A stretch of 64,000 nt of DNA. Origin: Breviolum minutum Mf 1.05b.01 (lineage: Eukaryota; Sar; Dinophyceae; Suessiales; Symbiodiniaceae). Below are positions 36,691 to 48,173 of the stretch, piece after piece. Made by a program: the position numbers and the translations under genes. Positions within the stretch are counted from its first letter, which is position 1. Each line of letters opens with the position of its first letter. Where the stretch lies: contig DF240786.1 of the NCBI GenBank assembly GCA_000507305.1, forward strand, positions 38,968 through 102,967, in the 5' to 3' direction. The notes under the pieces were generated by a model that had not been told where the DNA came from, made no database searches, and was given only the letters and a program-made list of their open reading frames with translations.

Positions 36691-37013
36691 CTCCTTGAGC
36701 CCCAAACAGCAATGGAATGCCGCCAAACAGCTGGAAAATGCAGCCAAAACAGGGGAGAGATTCATACATCAATGTTTGCAACCTATACATTCATGCATGT
36801 GAATCTATATCTACAGTATCTATATATATATATATTATATACATACATACACTGTATTATGTACTAATAATTAATACTATATAAAGATGACCAAGAAATC
36901 AACATAGAACTCGTGCTGGTGTGCTGTGCGGCTGTACTTTTTGTTATTGGAGCCTCAAAATACTCACCCTCAGAACGACCTCGTATTGATTCTCAAAAAG
37001 AAAAACACAATTC

Positions 37014-37094
37014 AAACCAACCAAGAGAGCAATCCCAAGCTTTTCTAGCCAATCCACCCATCTGCCGTCTGAAACCCTCGTGAGCCATGAATGC
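37014..37094 (-). other. Conserved 3' flank of eL6, unit A (likely 3' UTR)
   Basis: About 80 nt downstream of the eL6 stop match 48091-48173 with few changes. Conservation stops before the eS8 upstream region. Confidence 0.6.
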
Positions 37095-40000
37095 TCAGAA
37101 CTTCAGCTCGTGAGGATACATGTTGGCCGTCAAGGAGAAGCGCGACTTCAAGTAGCTCTTCATGTCAGCCGCCAGGCCCTTCACGATGACATCATCCAAC
37201 TTCTTCTGACCATCCTTCTTCCTTGACAGCCCAACACAACGAGAGGGATTTCCTCAATATTCAATAAATTTCCCAGCCTTGACCTCCGATATCAGTATAT
37301 TAATATGCAAAGGCCTAGAACCCTACAGAACTTGGGTCTGTCCTTGTTTTCATGACTTCAGGATCACAAGGGTACAACAGGGCATAAGGATTAAAAAAAA
37401 ACAGTGTCACCATCTTTCTCATCGCGTTTTCATGCAACACTTCAAGCACCTGACATGCTACATGTCTGATCTACCACTGCAGATTTGCAGATTTGGTCAT
37501 AAAGTTACAAGCCATTTGAGAGGTTGTAAAAAAATCTTCACCACATCCATCACAACAACATTAAAAAAATCCAAGCTTCTCTTGTGGCAACTCCTTCTTA
37601 GGTGCTTCTGTGGCGAAGAACTTCCTCAAAACAAACACCCACCCACAGAGTCGCTACTCTTTCGCTGAATTTTTGACCAACAGAAAAAAACAGCGGTCCA
37701 AGAATCCAACGGGTGGCGACCAGCACACAGAGAAGACACCAAAAAATACAGGTTTTAAGTTTTGATGTAACAACATCAGATTTTTTTTCGCAAGGCTGAT
37801 AGTGGAAGCATCTGCCATGTGATTGATTTTGGATATAGAGCCATCGGACCATTGTCTTGGAATCAAAACTTCGCGAGTGCCCATGTTTGATGCCCCCTCC
37901 AAACAAAACAACAGCATCCACTCTGATTTGAACCCCAGATTCTCCGAGCTGGTTTTATCTTTGCCGCTCTTCTCACGGGCAAAGTAGGCATCGGTGATGG
38001 ACTTGCAGTCCTTAAGGAAGATTTTTGAAAAGTGGTCCTGAAGGTTCTTAGGTAAAGGTTAGTGGCCTAGATAGACCAACCAGGGATTTTGAGGATTATG
38101 GCGCGGGTAACAACTTCATGGCTGCTAATTGCGTAGGATTTTCATCATCCAGAAAACAGCCACCCCAATATCACAGTTTTCTACAGTTACATTGTTGGCT
38201 AGTAGAACTTGACGAAGCGGGTATCTTGATCCGAATCTGGAGCTTTCAAAAGCCCCGTGTTTCCCACGACATTTGACTTGCGGTGGCCTAGTTTTCATAC
38301 ATCCCACCCACAAAGACAGCTGCAATGCAGCTGGAAACAGAAAATGAGTGGGCATGGTCCGCTTCTCTCGTTTTGGTTCTAGTGAATTTCCTTTGTGCAT
38401 GGATTCATCATAATTCATTCTTCAGGCTCATGGTGTGCTGTGAGCCCTGGAATTTTGAAGGATTCTGCCCTGAAGGTTCCTTGCTGAAAAGTATATCAAG
38501 CCCCGTTGACTCAACTTAGGGGTTTTCTGGCTGAACCTCTCATGTCCAAGCTCAAATAGATCAAAACTGTACGTGCCTTCGTTCTCACGTTTTTGAAAAA
38601 ACCAACTGTTATCTTATCTCAGGTTTTTTCATGCTTTTTCTAATAGCCATAGCCATATTGTAAACACACCTCATATATGTGAACACGTTATTTTCCTACT
38701 ACCTTTCTAAATCCCATGGGTGTCACCACCCTTCGGTGAAAAGCCTTGGTCCAGCCGTCGAGCTTCAGCAGCTCCCAAGTCAACTTTGGCGCTGGTGGCA
38801 ATGCAATAGCGCTGATTCACACGCTTCAAAGGAACGCCATTCAAGGAATAGGGTCCTGCCAGGGTGGGGAAATTCGTAGCAGGGTTTCCAGGGGATGGGC
38901 CGGTGAAGAAAATACTCAAAAAAAAAACACCGCGAACACCAGGAGGCGTTTGATTTTAGTTGAGGATCCTTTTTTTGTTGAGGATCCCAAGCCTTGTGGG
39001 GGGGGTGACATCCCAACATCATTGAACTTCTAGCGCGTGTCAAATCAACCTCTCGCAATATTTAGCCCTTAAAAACACTGTCCTGTGACCAGCAGCAAAC
39101 CGCTTTCCAGCCTCAGATCCCGAGAAAGTAGGAAGTTAACCCGCTGGAAATGTTGGGAAACTGGCACACTTAAGACTTGCATCGCAACAAAGGAAAACTC
39201 TTCCACTTTTTCATGGACACAGAACTATGCAGGTCTGAATATATGATGCAAATACCATGTTATTACACAAACACAACATCAACACACTCCAAAGATCTAA
39301 TATTTCAATCTAGACAAATGTCTTTTCAGGAAGAGTCTTTTTCCCGGAATCCTGACTTACTCAAATTTTGCAAACCAACTATCAGAGTCCAATGTGTGAA
39401 AACTGTCTCTTTAAGGGAAGTCCGAAGTCCCCAATTGTTGGGAGATACCTGATGCATAAGACTCATCTTGGCTTTTGGTGGAAAGACTACAACGAAGAAA
39501 GACTTACACCATTGATGACCACAAGATGATGCGTTCTCGAAATGATCACACAAAACACTGTAAATTGATCCATAAACTTCGCTTCACAACCCGTAGAAAC
39601 ATCATATTCTTTCGACATTAACTGCAACGTCAAGCATGTCTTTGGCACTTCATTCCACCCCCGAAAACCAAAATGACAATGGAACATCACCATTTTCAAT
39701 AGGAGATACATCTTCAGATTGTTGTTTTTCCGTTGCCATGTTGGTTTTCGAGTGTGTATAATAATTACCGTTATACCTTACAAATCCTTACCACAGTTGG
39801 CCCTTGACTTTTTCTGGAATTGAACCTCCAAAAACCGGATTTGAATGTTGGCTTGGCTGTGAGCCAAGTGTCTGCTTCAAGAAAACCACACGGCGCCCCC
39901 GGAACTTGCTTGCCAGGAGGATCAACACTTGACCTCCAGGAGCCGGTTTTCAGAAAACGCCAGGGAAAAATCAACGACAACAAAGGCGTTTCACCCTGGA

Positions 40001-41577
40001 AAATTAACGGTTGGAACCTTAAAATCGCCTAATTGGAAAGGAACATCATCTTCCAAGTCATCCATTTTTGGGGTAAAGTCACATGGATGAGCATTGAAAT
40101 GAAACATGTTTTCGTTTACAATTAGAATTGTACAAATCTGTAAAACATCCAAGGGGGGTTCAGTAGAATCCTTGTCACATCTCCGCAACATAAACTTATA
40201 ATAAGGTACTATTTTTTACATAATTTTGTACATATTCCCAACATATTATTTTCCCAGTTTCGATTTTTTTACCTTTTGAAAATTGGAAACACAAATCACC
40301 AACCAACTTATTGACATGTGTTTTCATTGTGAAAAAATGCAGAGTTTCACTCAGGCCTGGAGCGATGTTCTTTCGAAGCTTAGGAGCTTTCTTCTCCACC
40401 TGAAAGGCCCAAGAAAAATTGATGCATCCCCAAATAGGATCCATGTGACGAACGGTCTATTTACTTACACTTACCATACAAATCAACCAAATGTGGGTAA
40501 CTATATATACATACCATACATGAATCCTATGGGTCCTGTTTTGGGGTTAATTGTATTATGTGTTTTTGTACCGATGCTTTATTCAGGATACATGATATGG
40601 CTGATCATTCAATCCAGTGATTTGATGCTTTTGGGAAAATCAACAGTACGTATTTGTGGGTTGTGTCTTTCCTAACGCTTTCTCTCCTTTGAACGAAACC
40701 AGCCTTTTCATGAACTTCTTCCCAGTGAATATTTTCAACGAAACACTCGAAAACCGTTTGTGACTCTGTCTCCAACAATCACTTATTTCTATTTCAGTGG
40801 AAAAAATGGGATGTCCCCGCAAGATCACCATTTTCCTTCACACAAAATTGTATCAGCTTCCACTGCACCATGGTTGTTGTTGCACATAGGTATGTTTTGT
40901 TGAGATAATCCAACAAATTTGATCAGCATGGCCTGTCACAAAAGAATCATCATGCCCAATCTCAAACACTTTGAGTGGATCCAAGCCTCTCAGGTGTAAT
41001 TTCTCGATCGAATCATAACTTTGACTTCAGATTTTTTTATCTTTGGAAATCTCACCGAAGCTTCATTAGAACCATTCAGAACACGTTCATCTGGAATCAT
41101 CTGCCCATCTTTTGTACCACCCGAAAAAAAAAAATCACAAATGATTGACAAACATCCACGAGGTGGGTCGGTGGGTCGAGTCCAACCACCAAAATTACGC
41201 TTCCGCCAAGCAGCTGTGGTCTTCACTCCCTTCACGCGCTTCTTGTTGCAAATCTTCCTGGCAAATTGTCGCCCCAAAAAAAGACAAAACCCCAAACAAA
41301 ACACAAGGATGAGGAGTTGTTTTAAAAAAAAAGGAAATGATGGGGAATGCAGAATGTACTTATATAATAAATGTTTATATATATAATCAACATAAATCCA
41401 TTATCTATGTGTAAAATGAACATGAATCAACTATGTACTCACCAAGCACAGTTCTTTTTGAAACACAACCAAGAATAGGCAGTTTCTTTCCAGAAGCTAC
41501 ATTGATAGCAAACGGCACTGAACCCATCTGCAGCCGTGATGCTTCTGCTTGGTGCGCTGCTGACCGGCTTGACCCAT
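37095..41577 (-). CDS. RPL6: 60S ribosomal protein eL6, unit A (9 exons)
   Basis: Large-subunit ribosomal protein eL6. Exons: 41577-41519, 41257-41212, 40399-40357, 39933-39873, 39111-39083, 38855-38764, 38010-37934, 37624-37577, 37221-37095; 582 nt, 193 residues, close to yeast eL6 (176) and shorter than human (288). Family blocks are [71 protein letters not shown] and the C-terminal [19 protein letters not shown]. Donors: GT, GC, GC, GA, GA, GC, GT, GC. Uncertain points: the end of exon 2 (two GC donors 3 nt apart), the start of exon 7 (38010 or 38037) and the N-terminal 35 residues, which I identify by position and conservation between units rather than by family similarity. The only residue differing from unit B is Ala for Thr in IATS(A/T)KV; Thr is the family norm. 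Confidence 0.92.
39654..39759. mobile_element. MITE-like element, family M2-related
   Basis: Diverged inverted repeats CCACCCCCGAAAACCAAAAT and CATGTTGGTTTTCGAGTGTG with a GGAGATACATCTTC core. In eL6 unit A intron 4; the matching intron of unit B (287 nt) lacks it. Confidence 0.7.
40434..40534. mobile_element. MITE-like element, family M4
   Basis: ATAGGATCCATGTGACGAAC to ACCATACATGAATCCTATGG. In eL6 unit A intron 2, 35 nt from exon 3; absent from unit B. Confidence 0.75.
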
Positions 41578-41735
41578 GGCGGTCAAAAATCACAACGCGG
41601 GGCGCGATGGATGGATGGGAGTTTGAACCTTCATGCCACCGTGAATCCACATATGCAATGGGTTCCACACGAGTTTTTTCACAGCTTTCTTGCAAGATCT
41701 GCAAGTCAGAACTTCAGCAGGAAAGATGGTATGAT
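41578..41735 (-). promoter_or_regulatory. Conserved 5' flank of eL6, unit A
   Basis: About 155 nt upstream of the eL6 ATG align well with 52091-52240 of unit B, interrupted by one small length difference. It probably contains the 5' UTR and the trans-splice acceptor. A stretch reading SCKKAV(K/R)KLVWNP changes in a coding-like way between units, so an extra 5' exon is possible. Confidence 0.45.
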
Positions 41736-42534
41736 GGTTTCAACATCTAATCTCAAGGCTATTCGTTGGTTGAGTCTATGCATAGGTGTTGAGCATCACC
41801 AACAAACCACCAATCAGACATTGGCTGAGGTAAATTCAAATATTTCACTTGAAAATCAACATCAATATTCAACTAGTCAAAACAAGTGAACTATGATCAT
41901 ACAAAAAACTGATAATGCACAATGCAAGATTCTATGTTGAAGCTCTTGTATATGAATAGCTGTTTGTATTTGATTAAATCATGACTTTAAACCAGTATAC
42001 TGTATAATAAATAGTACTGTATTCACATTTGGGACATTTGAACCAATACCTCTATATATCATATGAACATGTTCATATGTAAGACGACATGTGTATGTTT
42101 GTAAACAAAACTTATGTATATCATTAGATTGTTTAACAGTAAACTAAGCCAGTCAAGATGTATTAGATATTTCTACTAGCAAAAAACAAACAATATAGTA
42201 TCGATTGTGGTTGCCATGTGTCATTATCTACCAGTATCCAATCGGTACGTATTGTTAGCAATATGGACCTGTCTTATCTTTATCTTAGTATCGATCATTC
42301 TATGATATACGGTAATTCCATCCATCTTGATTTACAGTTGTATCTTATAAGCGCTATATGCTATAGTTCAAAAATAGTTGCTTATGAGTTTGACAGTCAT
42401 AATGTTTAACAACAATCATATCATTACTTTCATTTGATGCTACTTATATATAAATACAAACATAAAGTAACTGCTTGTCTTTTAAAGCAATGTATCCATA
42501 ATACATGATAGTTGAATAGTTTCTTGATTCTTGA

Positions 42535-42600
42535 TTCTCATTTTTTTGCGCCCTTTTGTTCAGACCATCCCAAGCTATCGAAATGCCCTCAGCAAATCCT
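42535..42600 (-). other. Conserved 3' flank of eS8, unit B (likely 3' UTR)
   Basis: Counterpart of 30926-30989, with a handful of substitutions. Beyond it the two units share nothing obvious. Confidence 0.6.
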
Positions 42601-45600
42601 CTAATTCTTCTTCTTCTTTTCAAGCTTCTTCTTGTAGAAGACCAGCTCCTGATGGATTGCTTCCACCGATTCCACCTATCACTCCATCTTTAATAGGTCA
42701 TGTTGGCCAACCCGTCTGTCATCTGCAAGTCAAAACACATGGAAAAACAATTGAAAAACACCACATGTTGGCACATAGCTGTTTGTTTTGAGCCTGCCAC
42801 CACATGGTTGCAAGTCATATGACATGCTCTTTAAAAAAAACAAACTCAGGTGATTTGAGGTTGACATTGCTGCGTTGACCGGCACCGCCTCACCCTCCAA
42901 GACATAGCCATCGGCGCGGCCACACTGGCCGGGACGGGAGGCAATGCATGCCAACAAACGACCGCTTTGGAACCTCAGAAGTGGCCATTTTGCCCATAGA
43001 ATCAAGGCCGTTCAAGAAGCACACAAGCCCTGACAAATACTTGGAGGATCATCCCAGGACTTGTAGGTGGTTAAGAACTATGGTGATCGTTGGTGACTTT
43101 TTAGGGGTTGTGGGACCCCCTTCCAAATGGCAGAACTTCATGGCCAAAAAATAGGGGGTGATCCTAAGTACTTTCTAACTGGGATGATTCTCGAAGTACC
43201 CCATGTACCAGAAACAGAGCTTTGAGACAGGGCTATGAAGCTCACTTCTCGGAATAAGACCAAATGATTGAACCCTTCCTATGGGGGAGGGCAAAGGGGC
43301 AAAAACAAAGGATGTCCAAAATGCTGATGATGCCCACTATCCAAAAAATGGGTAGGTGATTTGTTTGAGAGGGGCTTGTTGTGGGTTGTAAAAAAATCAA
43401 GGGTTTGGAGGATTAATCTGAAAGATGATTGAAGAATAANGCCTTTTAGATTTGTTTTACATCAGCTTATCTAACCTAAAGATCTGGAGAACTGGAAGTT
43501 CATTGAATGCTGGTCATACATGGTCATTTTCCGTGGTAGAAAATCAACACATCTTCACGAAAGTTCCAGGTGCTTATAACAAATCTCATAGCAAATCTCA
43601 TTGCTCAGGCCACATGCCGGGGTTTCCCTGAGAATCATGGTGACTTTGGTCATAAAATGGATGAATATCGGATGTCTTCAGAAGGATTCTTTCCTCTGTA
43701 CTAGACTTGGATCATTCCTGACTCGTTGTCATGATGATGAGTGAATTAATTGCAATATTTCACCAGCTTGAAGTTATTTTGGGAGAAGTAAACCTCCGTT
43801 TGGGAAGTGAGGTCAGGTGAGGTTAAACGTTGAACGTTAAAGGACGTCAACATGGCTCCCTTCCCATCTCTTGGCAGAGTCGCTGCTCCTCAAGAACATT
43901 GTCCAACTTGGTTTTGGCTGCTCGCGCCTTCTGCTTGAAGATCACCTCTGTAAAACTAGGGGTGGTAAACATGGAATGATAGTAACCAGCCCAACAATCA
44001 GAACTTGAAAAAAGTCATCCTTGACGTCCTAACATTACCGATATTCACAATATCAGTTGTTTCATGTTGTTTCTGAAGAAGCGACCCGGGAAAACGTATC
44101 AAAACCAATAAGATACGTTTTGCTACAACCTCTACACACACCACTTGATGCAACCAAGTCACATGACGACTTCGCTTCTGTTCATCCTCCTGGAGTAGTT
44201 GGCCCCCCCTTCGAAGTTTGACAGCTCCCCATTGAAATGAACAGTTCCGCAACGAAAAAACACTTGCCAAAAAGGAAAGGATATAATTAGTCTTCCAACT
44301 TGTAAACTTTAGGAATTTCAACTTCACGGGTAAACAAACTCTACTCATTTCATCTATTTAGTACCATATAAATCCTATGATTTTCTGACATAATGCTCGC
44401 CTTTTTTTCAAGAGAAAGAGAAGACATTTTTTGTAGCCATCTTGGGACTTTGAGGAGAATCAATAACGCAGTCATTTCAGAATCAGCGAAGGCTGCTCTG
44501 GATGTCAAAGTTGTGGAAAGTTGTTGAAAGTTGTATGACATCCGAGCAAAAACCCACGTTCACTTGAACCAAAAAAACTTTATTCCCCGCTATTCCTAGC
44601 AACCATTTGGAACATAAAAAATACATGTAAAGGGTTTTTATCTTCAAAATGATTTTCAATTTCCCCCAAAAGTCTAACTCACCACTGGATGAGAAAACAG
44701 GCGAGAAAAAAACTTCTGCCACACCATGCTTTATTGTTTGAGTTACTGTAGTGCCTGAAAGACATTTTATGTCTAAACTTGGTCCACCAGTTTAGTCTGC
44801 CCTCCAAAAAAGTCCTGCTTCTCTTCCTTTTGAGCGCCCTTCTTCTTCTTGCCCACATCCACACCATATTTCTTCATATACCACTGCATGAACCTCAAAA
44901 AACCGCGACAAATACTCCCAAAGTGCGGCGGGAAAAGCACATCCATGTTTTTTCTGCATTTTTTCAGTATGACTTGCGGCAGGAAAACTGACCATTTCAA
45001 CTATAATGAACGAAGTCCCATAGGAACCACTCACTAAGGATCCAAACGGGTGAGCATCGATCTGCACCACGGTGTTCTTCAACAAAGTCTTGGTTCCTTT
45101 GAGCGGTCTGAAATGGGACACGTTTGATTACCATCCTGCCAGAAGTATTTGAGGGCTTATGTTTGAATCCCAGATCGATGTTGTGTTTTAACAAATTGAA
45201 CATATCCAAGAGAATGCGCTGAAATGATTTTTGTTTGCAACTTAGAATCATGACAAAACTAGAGTCATTCAAAAAGAGTGGATTATGTCACGAACATACC
45301 CAGAGTGTATCGACCCCTTTTTGGGTCTCATGTTTCACTCTCTCTCGCTGAAAGCTTCTTATCTTCCAACAAAAAATGAAAAAATGGTCCCTTCGTGATT
45401 TAGCGGGGCTACAAAGTGGGCCCCTACTAGTTGCAGGCAAGGGCCCACCCATTTAGAAGGCCATTTATAGGGGGTTTTAACTCCATGTATAACTGGTAGG
45501 GGCCCATCTTGTATTGGCTGTATTGATCTATTGCAAATTGCTTCCTTCCTAATTTCATGGAGATGTTTTTCAGAGTTCCCTTCTTCGGTGCTTTTGGTTT

Positions 45601-47757
45601 TTCTCCCTTGACCAAAGGGACCCAAGATAGCGAAGGCTACCAAACAAAGGCCGCCGAAGGCAGAGCTTTTATTCTATTTTTTCCCAATGACACCAGCCCA
45701 AACTGCATGCAACTATTTTTAAAAAAGGGGAGTTCTCCCTCAACATTTGACCCTACCTACATGTTGCTGCTGAAGTTTCCCTACATCCCTCCAAAAAAAC
45801 GGTCCCATTTAATGATCCCAACGGTATCCCTCAGCAACATCCCAGTGTCGGACCAACTCGTTGCTGGTGGCGTTGTAAACCACCTGACATCCCGTCGTTG
45901 CGGAACGGTTCCATGCAAGGGGAATTTCTGACTTCAAAGGCGTTGAAACCAACAGCTTACCCAAAGGAGATACAGCTACAACCCACAAATCTGAGACGAA
46001 ACCTTCAAATCACATTTAACACACACACACACACACAAAAACCTTGAAGCCACGGACTTCTCCTGTTTAAGATGATCAACATCTATCAAACTTCCATGGC
46101 GTTGGGTTCCAGCATCTTAAATGAACAAAACGCTTTGAGATTCTTTTGGTCCCTTAAGCATTTCAATGGGTTCAAACGTTTCATATACTATAATTCTAAG
46201 CATATATACGTTGTATATTTATATGTGTCATGGTATAAATTGCAACTTGCGAATCTCTGATAGTATGGTCCGGGAAAGTCATCAACCCAGTAGCAGGGGT
46301 TTGTATGCTAGTCACAATGTGTTCTGACTGCCCATATATGGACTTTTGACTGTGACACATCTGCCCCCATAACAAGTATCACGTTGTAGCTTACATCTCA
46401 AGGATTAAGCAGGTGCCATTTGTTCATTGAGTGTAGGGACCCTTGAGGGGTGCCAACCAACTGATAACTCGCCACCCTACTCTCTCTCTCTCTCTCTCTC
46501 TAAACCCGCCAAAGTCACGTCCAAAATCCTCACCTTCTTGGTGACATTTTCCTGAGATCAGGAAACGGGACCGTTGTTAGTTGATTTACAAACTTAATCA
46601 AATAAATTGATCATGCTAAACGATGATTTATGATATTTCATGGATTTTCATGGAACATACGTCTCCCAAAAGCAAGTTATTTGCTCATCACTGAGTACCA
46701 GCGAATTCATGACATAGTGGACCCACTCTTCGACATCTGAAACCACCTGAAGTGAGGGACTATTTTGGGGGATTTCTGATCCCAATAATTCAGGGTGCGG
46801 TTGGCTGAGGTTGTTATAAAAGGAGGCAACTGCCTAATCTGAAACTGGTCATATTTACTGCCCAGTCATGATATCATTGAGAAAATTCAGCAGGTCTCTT
46901 GCACCGTTTTGTCTTGATCATTTACCAGTAATTTTTGTTGCGGTTTCCTTGACTTGCCAGATCTCACATCATCCACTTCCTTCTGCTGAGATGCTGATCC
47001 CCAGGCGTAGTTGCCTGAGTCCAATCGCAAGGCTCGGTACTTCATGTTGCCTCCACGGCAACGCACGCTGCGCACGCGCTTGGCACCCAACTTGCATGGA
47101 GTAGCAGGGCGACCCATCTCCTTAGATCAAAAACACCACCCGTCAAAGTGAAGTCCATCCCTTCAGGAAAAATGATAGGAAAATGATGGAAAATGGGTTT
47201 GAAACTGCAAAACTATGATCTTGAAGCATCTTGCTTGATTCATCATCCTAAACTTGCAGTGCTGAAAGCAGAGGATTCGATATCACATTCCAGTCATTTC
47301 ATCCTATCAACCACCATTGACCTGTCCTTTCTTGGTTGACACAACCACCCTGTTTCATGGTCTTCATGGCATCTGAAGTTGAAACCCATCATATGAATGA
47401 ACCCAATTCGTGATGTTACACATGTTCAAGTCACCGAACAATTCGATTGAATCACCCGGAAAAAATCAACAAACCTTCCCGAAAAGAGCGTTTATGTTAA
47501 TGGATTTTGACTTACAGGGACATAGGAAAGAGGTCTTCCAAAGCAAAAATCATGGTTACGACGATGACAATCACATCTCTTACAAAGGTGACCCATCTTC
47601 CACCGTTGAGAAAAGCTTGGACCGGTTACCATTCACCCAAACTCTTGACCAGCCACAGAAAAATTTGCCAAGTGACATACTTGCGTTTCTTGATGGAAGT
47701 CTTGCTTCTTCCACCAGTTTTGTAATGCTTGTGTCGAGAATCGCGACCGATTCCCAT
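42601..47757 (-). CDS. RPS8: 40S ribosomal protein eS8, unit B (10 exons)
   Basis: Second copy of eS8. Exons: 47757-47677, 47120-46995, 46551-46519, 45883-45850, 45096-45048, 44893-44815, 44189-44163, 43945-43884, 42973-42889, 42648-42601; 624 nt, 207 residues. Intron positions and phases equal unit A, but introns are unrelated by eye and differ in length (for example intron 9 is 240 nt here against 610). I count 19 nucleotide differences from unit A over the coding exons, all synonymous. Donors are GT, GC, GT, GA, GT, GA, GT, GC, GC, so introns 6 and 8 use another donor class than in unit A. The stop lies about 1.02 kb upstream (in transcription) of the eL6 start of unit A. Confidence 0.95.
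46019..46038 (+). repeat. AC dinucleotide run
   Basis: Short AC tract in eS8 unit B intron 3. Confidence 0.8.
46481..46501 (+). repeat. CT dinucleotide run
   Basis: TCTCTCTCTCTCTCTC just downstream of eS8 unit B exon 3 (minus strand GA tract), close to the GTGACT donor. Confidence 0.8.
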
Positions 47758-47786
47758 GGCGAACTCTGCTGCAGAGGGACGGGACT

Positions 47787-47805
47787 GGACGGTCCAATGG
47801 GCGGA
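47787..47805 (-). promoter_or_regulatory. Conserved element upstream of eS8, unit B
   Basis: Same 19-base element as in unit A, 30-48 nt before the eS8 ATG. The spacing to the ATG differs between units, the sequence does not. Confidence 0.4.
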
Positions 47806-48090
47806 ATCCTTGAACCAAATATGATAGCCATGGAGGAAGTCGATTCCATTGCATGTTTACGGTGCCTCTTAAAGGGGCCTGGGGATGCTTGATACACAGA
47901 TACAGTGCAAATAATATATCATATCAAGTGTACGTACATCTATATATAATAATATATTAAGGCATCAGAAGGTTTCAAGGAACAATTTAAGACCATAATT
48001 CTACAGTGTATAAATTATGCAGGATGCAAATACAAGTGATGCTGGTGCTCTGCGCGACCTTGGCTAACTAACTCTTCTTATCCGGCCCAA

Positions 48091-48173
48091 GCAAACCAAC
48101 CAAGAGACTAATCCCAACCTTTTCTAGCCAATCCACCCATCTGCCGTCTGAAACCCTGGTGAGCCATGAATGC
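48091..48173 (-). other. Conserved 3' flank of eL6, unit B (likely 3' UTR)
   Basis: Counterpart of 37014-37094; the similarity ends where the probable transcript ends. Confidence 0.6.

Noticed and set aside
36428-36802. Open frames overlapping eS8 exon 1
   Set aside because: Only one frame ([11 protein letters not shown]...) matches the ribosomal protein; the others are shadows over conserved exon and upstream sequence.
38010-38037. Longer eL6 exon 7 starting at 38037
   Set aside because: Also has an AG-G acceptor and is conserved in unit B, but adds nine residues that yeast and human eL6 lack; kept as an alternative only.
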